Assembly: GCA_002329645.1 (NCBI GenBank)
Contig: DCTS01000062.1
Span: 25,534-39,400 of the forward strand
Direction of reading: 5' to 3'
DNA from: Lachnoclostridium sp. UBA1434
GTDB taxonomy: Bacteria; Bacillota; Clostridia; Lachnospirales; Lachnospiraceae
Length of the DNA: 13,867 bases
Part shown: piece after piece, positions 1-7,028 of the stretch
How positions within the stretch are numbered: position 1 is the stretch's first letter
Layout: the number at the start of each line of letters is the position of its first letter
Notes under the pieces: generated by a model
What the model saw: the letters and a program-made list of their open reading frames with translations, nothing else
The model's database searches: none
Told to the model about the DNA's origin: nothing
Translations under genes and position numbers: made by a program

Positions 1-498
1 GAAAAGGCGAAGAGGATTATGACATCTCTTATGCAGTATGTGGATGTCTGCATAGGCAATGAAGAGGATGCCGAAAAGGTTCTTGGATTTAAGCCCGGCA
101 GTACTGATGTTGCCAGCGGCGATCTTGAGCTTTCCGGATACAGGGAAATATTTGAGCAGATGGTCGATAAATTCGGCTTCAAATATGTTGTAAGCTCCTT
201 AAGGGAAAGCCGTTCGGCTTCCGATAACGGATGGTCTGCCTGCATATATGACGGCAAGGAATTCTACCATTCAAGAAAATATGATATTCATATAGTGGAT
301 CGTGTCGGTGGCGGTGACTCCTTTGCCGGCGGCCTGATATGCGCTCTTTTGGAAGGAAAGCCGATGAAGGATGCATTGGAATTTGCCGTTGCCGCTTCAG
401 CGCTTAAGCATACCATTCCGGGCGATTTCAACCTTGTAACAAGAGCAGAGGTTGAAGCCCTTGTAGGCGGGGATGCATCAGGAAGAGTACAAAGATAA
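1..498 (+). CDS. kdgK: PfkB-family sugar kinase, probable 2-dehydro-3-deoxygluconokinase (C-terminal part)
   Basis: This is the 3' part of a ribokinase/PfkB-family kinase. The reading frame is open from base 1, so the ATG codons at 19 and 31 are internal and the true start lies before the window. The sequence DRVGGGDSF (298-324) is the PfkB C-terminal signature. Its Asp (codon 316-318) is the expected catalytic base, and the Gly-rich stretch forms the anion hole for ATP. An upstream NEEDAEK block, a RESRSASDN block and the closing GDxSGRVQR tail resemble clostridial KDG kinases, which phosphorylate 2-keto-3-deoxygluconate to KDPG in uronate/pectin breakdown. The family assignment is firm. The substrate is inferred from overall resemblance and could be another keto-sugar acid. 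No KDPG aldolase gene follows; it would be expected upstream, outside the window. A hairpin terminator sits 25 bases after the stop. Confidence 0.85.
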   Translation, partial: EKAKRIMTSLMQYVDVCIGNEEDAEKVLGFKPGSTDVASGDLELSGYREIFEQMVDKFGFKYVVSSLRESRSASDNGWSACIYDGKEFYHSRKYDIHIVDRVGGGDSFAGGLICALLEGKPMKDALEFAVAASALKHTIPGDFNLVTRAEVEALVGGDASGRVQR

Positions 499-522
499 AT
501 TAATAATGACATGATAATAATA

Positions 523-570
523 GAATCCGCATAACCGCATATAAGGCAGGTTAATGCGGATTCATTTATA
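523..570 (+). terminator. Hairpin terminator after the sugar kinase
   Basis: GAATCCGCA (523-531) pairs with TGCGGATTC (555-563). The stem continues as TAACC (532-536) with GGTTA (549-553) around one bulged A, giving about 14 pairs and a 12-base loop. The 3' flank (ATTTATAATGTTT) is T-rich but has no clean run of T. Its place between the kinase stop and a new promoter fits a rho-independent terminator. Confidence 0.6.
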
Positions 571-618
571 ATGTTTGCAAAAATTTATGCGTTGGAAAAA
601 TGTTAGTATGATTTTCGC

Positions 619-647
619 TTGATTATTTTATTATTTCTTATTATGAT
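619..647 (+). promoter_or_regulatory. Sigma-A type promoter for the 692 gene
   Basis: A -35 box TTGATT (619-624) and a -10 box TATGAT (642-647) are separated by exactly 17 bases of very AT-rich DNA. This predicts a start of transcription near 653-656 and a leader of about 38 bases carrying the GGAGG at 679-683. The match is by eye only. Confidence 0.5.
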
Positions 648-691
648 AAGAAATGTCTGATTGAGACTTTAAAAATTTGGAGGTTTATGTT

Positions 692-1231
692 ATGAGGAAG
701 ATAAAGACAGGGAAAAAGCCGCAGAAAAAGCCCTTGGATAAGCGGACCCGTATAATACTTGCAGCATCCATAGGTGTTGTGGTGTTAATTGCAATTATTT
801 TATTCTTTATAGAAGGCGGCGGCGAGAAGCTGATTATTACCAATGACACGGATTTAAGGCTTGAAGAAATAAATGTTAAATTTGTTTATATGGAAGGTGA
901 CGTTACTGAGCCGATTATAATAAAGGATATTGAAGCAGGAGACAGGGTCGTTACCGATTTTGAAGAAGTGGACTTATATGCATTGGGGGCTAATCTTGAG
1001 ATAAGCTTCAAGTTTGAGGGCTTCGAAAAAGCATTGAAGACGGATGCCGGAATATTCAACGATCTGTTCAACGGCAAGGCATGGATCAGCTTCAAACAGT
1101 TGAACGACGAAATAGTCAGGATGAATGTTAAGGCTAAAAACGGTGTTTTCAACAGCCGGCTTATTGATTGTGACGAGGAATATTATATAAATGTCAATGA
1201 GAAATATGTTGGCGAGAGTTACGAAGGTTAA
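692..1231 (+). CDS. Small membrane-anchored protein of unknown function
   Basis: I do not recognise a named family for this 179-residue protein. The ATG at 692 is preferred over the in-frame TTG at 677 because GGAGG (679-683) sits 8 bases before it, whereas the TTG overlaps that ribosome site. The first 20 residues are strongly basic (Lys/Arg-rich, with KKPQKKP). A single hydrophobic segment follows at about residues 21-40. By the positive-inside rule the short N-terminus is cytoplasmic and the C-terminal ~135 residues lie outside. That outer part looks like a compact beta-rich domain with alternating hydrophobic residues and many Asp/Glu. It has no visible catalytic motif, Cys pair or repeat. 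The gene has its own likely promoter (619-647), and no terminator is evident before the hydratase, so the two may share a transcript. It is probably a real gene, given its clean ribosome site and membrane topology. Confidence 0.75.
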   Translation: MRKIKTGKKPQKKPLDKRTRIILAASIGVVVLIAIILFFIEGGGEKLIITNDTDLRLEEINVKFVYMEGDVTEPIIIKDIEAGDRVVTDFEEVDLYALGANLEISFKFEGFEKALKTDAGIFNDLFNGKAWISFKQLNDEIVRMNVKAKNGVFNSRLIDCDEEYYINVNEKYVGESYEG

Positions 1232-1270
1232 CAGCAGAAATTTAAGTCAGCTTTCCGGTGTTAAACAGCG

Positions 1271-1302
1271 CAAACGGATCAACTTACCAAACGGATCGAC
1301 TT
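1271..1302 (+). repeat. Short direct repeat in the leader of the hydratase gene
   Basis: CAAACGGATCAACTT (1271-1285) is repeated as CAAACGGATCGACTT (1288-1302), 14 of 15 bases identical, with a 17-base period. It lies 42 bases before the hydratase start. It could be a pair of regulator sites or a chance duplication. Confidence 0.5.
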
Positions 1303-1343
1303 CAGGTCAAATCAAATAATGCAGTAATGTTAGGAGAATACAA

Positions 1344-3626
1344 ATGGTAAAGCTATATGATAAAGGTATATATCTTGTAAACGGTTCACAAATAATTGAG
1401 GATGGAACGGATGCCCTTGTGCAGGTAAAAGCAATGACCGGACTTGAAGGTATAGATAAGGACGATGCCAGACGGCAGACCATAAGCTATGGGATTCTTA
1501 AGGAGCATAATACCTCAGGAAATATGGACAGGCTGAAGCTCAAGTTCGACAAGCTTACCTCCCATGACATAACCTATGTGGGTATAATTCAGACTGCAAG
1601 AGCTAGCGGACTTGAGGAGTTTCCCATTCCATATGTGCTGACCAACTGCCATAACAGCTTATGTGCGGTGGGAGGCACAATAAATGAGGATGATCACATG
1701 TTTGGCTTGTCCTGTGCAAAAAGATACGGTGGAATATACGTTCCTCCCCATCAGGCGGTCATACATCAATATGCCCGTGAAATGCTTGCTTTCGGAGGAG
1801 GTATGATATTAGGCTCCGACAGCCATACCCGTTACGGCGCCCTGGGCACCATGGCAATAGGTGAGGGCGGACCCGAGCTTGTTAAACAGCTCCTTAACAG
1901 AACATATGATATCAATATGCCCGAGGTCATTGCGGTATATCTGACAGGCACTCCTGCGAATGGCGTCGGACCCCAGGATATAGCGCTTGCTATAATCGGA
2001 GCAGTATTTAAAAACGGCTATGTCAATAATAAGGTTATGGAATTTGTCGGAGACGGAATAGACAGCCTGAGTATGGATTACAGAATGGGCATAGATGTCA
2101 TGACGACGGAGACCACCTGCCTTTCATCCGTATGGAAGACCGACGAAAGAGTGCAGGAATATTATGAGATACATGGAAGGCGTGAGGATTATAAGGAGCT
2201 GTCACCGGGACAGGTCGCTTTCTATGACGGACTGGTATATGTTGATCTTTCAAAGATCAAGCCTATGATAGCAATGCCGTTCCATCCAAGTAATGTTTAT
2301 ACAATCGATGAGCTTAATGAAAACCTCCCGGATATACTGAATGAGGTTGAACAGAATGCGGTAAAGGTCCTTGGGGGAAGCAATGTTAAATATACCCTTA
2401 AGGATAAGGTCAGAAACGGCAGATTATATGTTGAACAGGGTGTAATAGCCGGATGCGCGGGAGGCAGCTTTGAAAACATATGTGATGCTGCAGATATACT
2501 GATGGGAAGGCCTATTGGACACGATGAATTCTCATTAAGCGTATATCCTGCAAGCCAGCCGATCTTCATGGAGCTTGTTAAGAACGGCAGATTCGCTTCA
2601 CTGGTAGCTGCAGGAGCAACAATACGTACCGCATTTTGCGGACCGTGCTTTGGAGCAGGGGATGTACCTGCCAATAACAGCCTGAGCATTCGCCATACGA
2701 CCCGTAACTTCCCGAACAGGGAGGGCTCAAAGCTTGGCAGCGGACAGATTGCCTCGGTAGCACTAATGGATGCAAGGTCCATAGCAGCCACCGCAGCCAA
2801 CAAGGGCCGGCTGACCTCTGCACAGGATTTTGATCCGGAATATACAAGGCCAAGGTATTACTTCGATAAAAGCATATATGACAACCGGGTTTATAACGGC
2901 GTCGGCAGGGCGGACAAAAGTATCAGCTTAAGATTTGGCCCGGGTATTGTGGACTGGCCTGCAATGTCTCCCCTGGCGGATGATATAATACTCAAGGTGG
3001 TCTCGGAGATACATGACCCTGTTACAACCACAGACGAGCTTATACCGTCGGGAGAAACCTCATCATATCGTTCCAATCCTCTGGCCCTGGCCGAATTTAC
3101 CTTGTCCAGGAAGGACCCTGCATATGTGGGACGCGCCAAGGAGGTCCAGAAGGCTGAAAAGGCCAGGCTGGAAGGCAGGAGCATAGCTGAGGCTTTCCCG
3201 GAGCTTAAGGACGTTTATGACAGGATTTCCGGTAAATTCAGCATTAATATAGAATACACCCAGATTGGAAGCGCCATCTTTGCAATAAAGCCCGGCGACG
3301 GCTCAGCCAGAGAGCAGGCTGCAAGCTGCCAGAGGGTTCTTGGGGGACTTGCCAACATTGCAAGGGAATATGCTACCAAGCGTTACCGCTCAAACCTTAT
3401 AAACTGGGGCATGCTTCCCTTCCTGATAAGCGGTGAGCTTCCCTTTAAGAACGGTGACTATATCTTTATAAAGGATATAAAGAAGGCAGTAGAAGAGAAA
3501 CAACCCGAAATAAAGGCCTATGTAGTTAATGAGGATATGAGGGAATTCACCCTGAAGCCGGGTGAGCTTACTGACGACGAAAGGCTGATAATTCTCAAAG
3601 GCTGCCTGATAAACTACTATAAATGA
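1344..3626 (+). CDS. Aconitase-superfamily hydratase (YbhJ-type)
   Basis: This 760-residue protein is a full-length member of the aconitase superfamily, nearest in length and layout to the E. coli YbhJ group of putative hydratases. Such enzymes normally move water on a tri- or dicarboxylate using a [4Fe-4S] cluster. Likely cluster ligands are Cys371 in AGCAGGS (the aconitase TSCTNGS position) and Cys432 and Cys435 in FCGPCFG. Other visible landmarks are GSDSHT (157-162), the TRNFPNREGS block soon after the Cys pair, and in the C-terminal swivel domain GDGSAREQ (651-658, counterpart of the SSRE substrate loop) and RSNLINWGMLPF. AGGAG (1332-1336) lies 7 bases before the ATG. The domain order is the Fe-S core (residues ~20-510), then a linker and the swivel (~600-740). 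The exact substrate is not shown by the sequence. TCA-cycle aconitase is possible, but the motifs differ enough from AcnA that a different hydroxy-acid is just as likely. Confidence 0.85.
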   Translation: MVKLYDKGIYLVNGSQIIEDGTDALVQVKAMTGLEGIDKDDARRQTISYGILKEHNTSGNMDRLKLKFDKLTSHDITYVGIIQTARASGLEEFPIPYVLTNCHNSLCAVGGTINEDDHMFGLSCAKRYGGIYVPPHQAVIHQYAREMLAFGGGMILGSDSHTRYGALGTMAIGEGGPELVKQLLNRTYDINMPEVIAVYLTGTPANGVGPQDIALAIIGAVFKNGYVNNKVMEFVGDGIDSLSMDYRMGIDVMTTETTCLSSVWKTDERVQEYYEIHGRREDYKELSPGQVAFYDGLVYVDLSKIKPMIAMPFHPSNVYTIDELNENLPDILNEVEQNAVKVLGGSNVKYTLKDKVRNGRLYVEQGVIAGCAGGSFENICDAADILMGRPIGHDEFSLSVYPASQPIFMELVKNGRFASLVAAGATIRTAFCGPCFGAGDVPANNSLSIRHTTRNFPNREGSKLGSGQIASVALMDARSIAATAANKGRLTSAQDFDPEYTRPRYYFDKSIYDNRVYNGVGRADKSISLRFGPGIVDWPAMSPLADDIILKVVSEIHDPVTTTDELIPSGETSSYRSNPLALAEFTLSRKDPAYVGRAKEVQKAEKARLEGRSIAEAFPELKDVYDRISGKFSINIEYTQIGSAIFAIKPGDGSAREQAASCQRVLGGLANIAREYATKRYRSNLINWGMLPFLISGELPFKNGDYIFIKDIKKAVEEKQPEIKAYVVNEDMREFTLKPGELTDDERLIILKGCLINYYK

Positions 3627-3639
3627 TAATAAACATTTC

Positions 3640-3685
3640 AAGGGAAGTCTCAGTATGGAAATCCATTATTGATACTTCCCTTTTT
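3640..3685 (+). terminator. Rho-independent terminator after the hydratase
   Basis: AAGGGAAGT (3640-3648) pairs with ACTTCCCTT (3674-3682), followed by TTT (3683-3685). A small inner hairpin, ATGG/CCAT, can close the large loop. It starts 13 bases after the hydratase stop and separates it from the folD transcript. Confidence 0.75.
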
Positions 3686-3806
3686 GCAACGCTTAACCCC
3701 TCTTCTTTTTTGCAAAATATCATTGTGGTATCATAAAAACACAATTGCATTGCTGTATGTCTTATAAATTGCAGCTTTCACTATACAATATGCAAGTAAA
3801 TATTTC

Positions 3807-3835
3807 TTGTTATATCCGGAGGAATATATTAGAAT
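3807..3835 (+). promoter_or_regulatory. Sigma-A type promoter for the folD run
   Basis: A -35 box TTGTTA (3807-3812) and a -10 box TAGAAT (3830-3835) have a 17-base spacer. The start of transcription would fall near 3841-3844. This supports translation from the ATG at 3870 and makes the GGAGG at 3818-3822, inside the spacer, irrelevant to translation. The rest of 3686-3806 shows AT-rich DNA with no gene. Confidence 0.5.
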
Positions 3836-3869
3836 ATAAAGGATGAATAATTACGAGGGGACTGATCAG

Positions 3870-4715
3870 ATGGCAGTAATAATAGACGGTAAAAGGATAT
3901 CGAACGATATTAAGGATGAGCTTAAAGCCAGGGTAAATGAGCAAAATATTGATGCCACCCTTTGCGTAATTCAGGTGGGAAATGATCCTGCATCAAGTAT
4001 TTATGTTAAGAATAAGAAGAAGGCATGCGAATACATCGGAATTAAATCCGTATCCTATGAGCTTCCTGATGAGACGACCGAAAAGGAGCTTATTGACCTG
4101 GTTCAAAGCCTGAATGAGGATAAGCGCATTAACGGAATTCTAGTACAGCTGCCCCTGCCTTCCCATATAAACAGCGATGCAGTTATTAAAGCTATTGCAC
4201 CCAATAAGGATGTTGACGGCTTTCATCCCGAAAATGTCGGGAATTTGTGTATTGGCAGACAGGGCTTTTTATCATGCACCCCTGCAGGTATAATAGAGCT
4301 GCTTAAGCGCTATGATATTCCTATTGAGGGCAGGGAGTGCGTCATTATCGGAAGAAGCAACATTGTCGGCAAGCCGATGGCGCTGCTTATGCTGAGGGAA
4401 AATGCCACAGTTACGATATGCCATTCAAGGACCAGGGACCTTGCCGAAACAGCAAGACGTGCCGACATTCTAATAGTGGCAATCGGCAAGCCACGTTTTA
4501 TAACAAAGGATTATGTTAAAGAGGGTGCAGTGGTTATAGATGTCGGAATTCACAGAGATGAAGATAACAAGCTGTGCGGCGATGTGGATTATGAGGATGT
4601 CCTGCCCCATGTAAGCGCAATCACGCCTGTACCGGGAGGGGTCGGGCCGATGACAATTGCAATGCTTATGAATAACTGCGTTCAATCGGCGTTACAGATG
4701 ACCGCCGATAAATAA
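3870..4715 (+). CDS. folD: Bifunctional methylene-THF dehydrogenase / methenyl-THF cyclohydrolase
   Basis: FolD interconverts 5,10-methylene-, 5,10-methenyl- and 10-formyl-tetrahydrofolate in the cytosol, feeding purine and formyl-Met synthesis and, in acetogens, the folate branch of CO2 fixation. This copy is 281 residues, the usual length. Visible motifs are the catalytic Tyr45 and Lys49 in IYVKNKK, VQLPLPSHI, DVDGFHP (114-120), CTPAGIIELL, the dinucleotide-binding GRSNIVGKP (161-169), and PVPGGVGPMT (253-262). I start it at ATG 3870 because families begin MAVIIDGK and GAGGGG (3855-3860) lies 9 bases upstream. An in-frame ATG at 3843 would add nine atypical residues and falls at the predicted transcription start. 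It heads the run and is followed 39 bases later by the CotH-like gene. Confidence 0.96.
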   Translation: MAVIIDGKRISNDIKDELKARVNEQNIDATLCVIQVGNDPASSIYVKNKKKACEYIGIKSVSYELPDETTEKELIDLVQSLNEDKRINGILVQLPLPSHINSDAVIKAIAPNKDVDGFHPENVGNLCIGRQGFLSCTPAGIIELLKRYDIPIEGRECVIIGRSNIVGKPMALLMLRENATVTICHSRTRDLAETARRADILIVAIGKPRFITKDYVKEGAVVIDVGIHRDEDNKLCGDVDYEDVLPHVSAITPVPGGVGPMTIAMLMNNCVQSALQMTADK

Positions 4716-4754
4716 CACCCCTTATAAAATGCTTAAGAGAGGCATGTAGCTGAT

Positions 4755-7001
4755 ATGAGAAGAAAAAACATTTGGTTAATGGCAATCCTGATGCTGATTT
4801 CATTATCATTACTTAATTCAAAAAATGCTTCGGGTGATGAGCTTGACCCTCAGAAGCCTATGTTCAGCAAAAACGGTGGATTATATACCGAGGAATTTGA
4901 ATTAACAATATCATTTGCAAAAAGTGATAAAGCTTCTAACATGATATTATATACCCTTGACGGAAGTACGCCGGAGCTTGACAACCCGTCGGTACATGAA
5001 TACACAGAGCCTTTAAGGATCGGCTATATCCCTTTAAGGGAGAACCCATCCAGATATTTTTGCGGCACGGTGATACGTGCAAGGGCATTTACACCTGACG
5101 GAAATGGCAGCGAAACAATGACTGCCACCTATTTTGTGGATCGGGATATATTTAAAAGGTATCAGTTGCCAATTGTTGCCGTAACAACCGATCCGGACAA
5201 TCTCTATGACCCTTCAATAGGTATAATGGCTGCGGGTAATACTGGTAAACGCGGTAAGGAATGGGAGCGTCCCATTCATTTTGAGTATTTTGATGAAAAC
5301 GGCAAGCTGCAGGTATCAATGGGTGCAGGTATAAGGCTTCATGGCGGTGCATCCAGAGGTTGGGCAATTAAGTCCTTAAGAATATATGCAAGAGACGAAT
5401 ATGACATGATTGATCAGATTGAATATGACTTTTTCTCAGATAGTCCGGTTCCTGCACTGGTTAGAAATGGCAATAACACAGGCAAACCGATTACCGAATT
5501 CAAGCGCCTGATATTAAGGAGCGGCGGCAATGAGGGCGTAGCAGGTGACGGAACCATGTTCAGAGATGCGCTGACCCATGCGCTTATGGTGAACACCTCC
5601 CTTGATCTTCAAGCCTATTCACCTGCCGTAGCCTTTATTAACGGCGAGTATTACGGAAATGTGAATATCAGGGAAAGACAGGACGAGGAGTACATAGAGG
5701 ATCATTATAATGTTAAGGAAGAGGATGTTGTAATATACGAATTCTCCTATAACGGCAAAGGCGAACAGATACCCGATATCGTCGAGGGTGAGGAATCCGA
5801 CCTGGAGTTCTACAACAATATGCTGGACTTTATCAGGAATAACGACCTGTCCGTTCCCGAGAACTATGAACAGGTTAAAAAGTGGATGGATGTCGAGAAC
5901 TTTGCGGATTACCAGATAGTCAATATATACGGGGCTAACAGGGACTGGCCCGGCAATAACTGCAAGGCATGGAGAATACGCACCGAATACAACCCGGATG
6001 CGCCTTACGGCCTTGACGGAAGGATCAGATGGCTTCTATATGATGCGGATTTTAACTTCGGCCTCTACAAGCGTTCGGCTTACACTGACAACTCACTGCA
6101 GGATGCATTAAGAGCAGGAGGTACCGCATGGCCGACACAGGACGGGGCAACCCTGCTTCTTCGAAAGCTCCTTGAAAATAAAGAATTCAAGACCTATTTT
6201 TGCCAGAGGTTTCTGGATCTGATTAATACGGAATTCGACGTGGATTACGTCCATTCCCTGATTGATATACTGGCATCGTATTATGAAGCTTCCATTCAGG
6301 AGCACAGGGATAAATATTTCCTCTGGGGCGACTGGTATGATAACGTTGCTACAGTTAAAACCTTTATTCAGATGAGAGGCGCTATCTGCAAGATGCATCT
6401 GGCTGACAGGTTTAGCCTGGGAAAGATATATTTCCTTTCACTTGACATAGGTACGGCCGAGAATCCCATAGGAGGCTATGTCAGAGTTAATACGGTTGAT
6501 ATAAGCTCTTCCTCCAAGGGAGTTAAGGAGGGTATATGGAGAAAGTCATTTTATGACGGGCTATCCACCATACTTACAGCAGTTCCGGAGGAAGGCTATG
6601 AATTCGTTGGCTGGAGCGGTACAACGGACAGCAGTGAAATAAGCATTGATGCCACGAAGCTTTTTACCGGCAACGGCGATGTGGCATTGAAACCTGTATT
6701 TAAGCCTGTTAAAACAAGTGATGCGTCAAATGATGCTGAAGATAACAGCGCTTCAGAGACTTCCGGCATGTCTTCAAATAATGAAGCTGCTGACAACAGC
6801 AATACTGATAACGAAGGCGCCGGCAGCAACAAGGCTGATAAGAAAGGCAAAGCAGAAAATGAGGCTTCTAACGAAGACAAGGCTTCGAATACCTCAGGCC
6901 TGGCAACAGCATATGTAATTATTTCGGCTCTTGTGTTGGCAGTGGCCTTAGCTGCAGCATATATTATATTCCGTAATAAAAAGAGAGGAACGGATAATTA
7001 G
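4755..7001 (+). CDS. CotH-domain surface protein with signal peptide and C-terminal membrane anchor
   Basis: This is a 748-residue multi-domain exported protein. Its parts are: a signal peptide (basic MRRK, hydrophobic 5-21, likely cleavage near residue 27); a chitobiase/hexosaminidase C-terminal-like beta domain (~35-130, with YTLDGSTPE and VIRARAF); a CotH domain (~135-545, with RLHGGASRGWAIKS, RSGGN at 255-259, MFRDAL, FINGEYYGNVNIRER and YDADFNFG, where D430 and D432 match the metal-binding DxD of CotH kinases); an InlB-like beta repeat (~565-650, EEGYEFVGWSG); an Asn/Ser/Glu/Ala-rich linker (~652-714); and a membrane helix (~717-739) ending RNKKRGTDN. Bacillus CotH phosphorylates spore-coat proteins on serine. 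Kinase activity here is inferred from the conserved motifs. There is no LPxTG motif, so the helix rather than sortase would hold it to the outer membrane face. The ribosome site (GAGAGG, 4737-4742) is 12 bases from the ATG, rather far. rimO follows 27 bases later. Confidence 0.85.
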   Translation: MRRKNIWLMAILMLISLSLLNSKNASGDELDPQKPMFSKNGGLYTEEFELTISFAKSDKASNMILYTLDGSTPELDNPSVHEYTEPLRIGYIPLRENPSRYFCGTVIRARAFTPDGNGSETMTATYFVDRDIFKRYQLPIVAVTTDPDNLYDPSIGIMAAGNTGKRGKEWERPIHFEYFDENGKLQVSMGAGIRLHGGASRGWAIKSLRIYARDEYDMIDQIEYDFFSDSPVPALVRNGNNTGKPITEFKRLILRSGGNEGVAGDGTMFRDALTHALMVNTSLDLQAYSPAVAFINGEYYGNVNIRERQDEEYIEDHYNVKEEDVVIYEFSYNGKGEQIPDIVEGEESDLEFYNNMLDFIRNNDLSVPENYEQVKKWMDVENFADYQIVNIYGANRDWPGNNCKAWRIRTEYNPDAPYGLDGRIRWLLYDADFNFGLYKRSAYTDNSLQDALRAGGTAWPTQDGATLLLRKLLENKEFKTYFCQRFLDLINTEFDVDYVHSLIDILASYYEASIQEHRDKYFLWGDWYDNVATVKTFIQMRGAICKMHLADRFSLGKIYFLSLDIGTAENPIGGYVRVNTVDISSSSKGVKEGIWRKSFYDGLSTILTAVPEEGYEFVGWSGTTDSSEISIDATKLFTGNGDVALKPVFKPVKTSDASNDAEDNSASETSGMSSNNEAADNSNTDNEGAGSNKADKKGKAENEASNEDKASNTSGLATAYVIISALVLAVALAAAYIIFRNKKRGTDN

Positions 7002-7028
7002 TATTAACGGCATAATAAAGGAGACAAG

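Noticed and set aside
677..691. TTG at 677 as the start of the membrane protein
   Set aside because: This codon overlaps the GGAGG that serves the ATG at 692, and has no ribosome site of its own at a workable distance.
2297..2803. Minus-strand open frame of 168 codons within the hydratase gene
   Set aside because: The opposite strand carries conserved Fe-S motifs of the aconitase fold through the same bases, and the minus frame is Ser/Leu-rich nonsense without a ribosome site.
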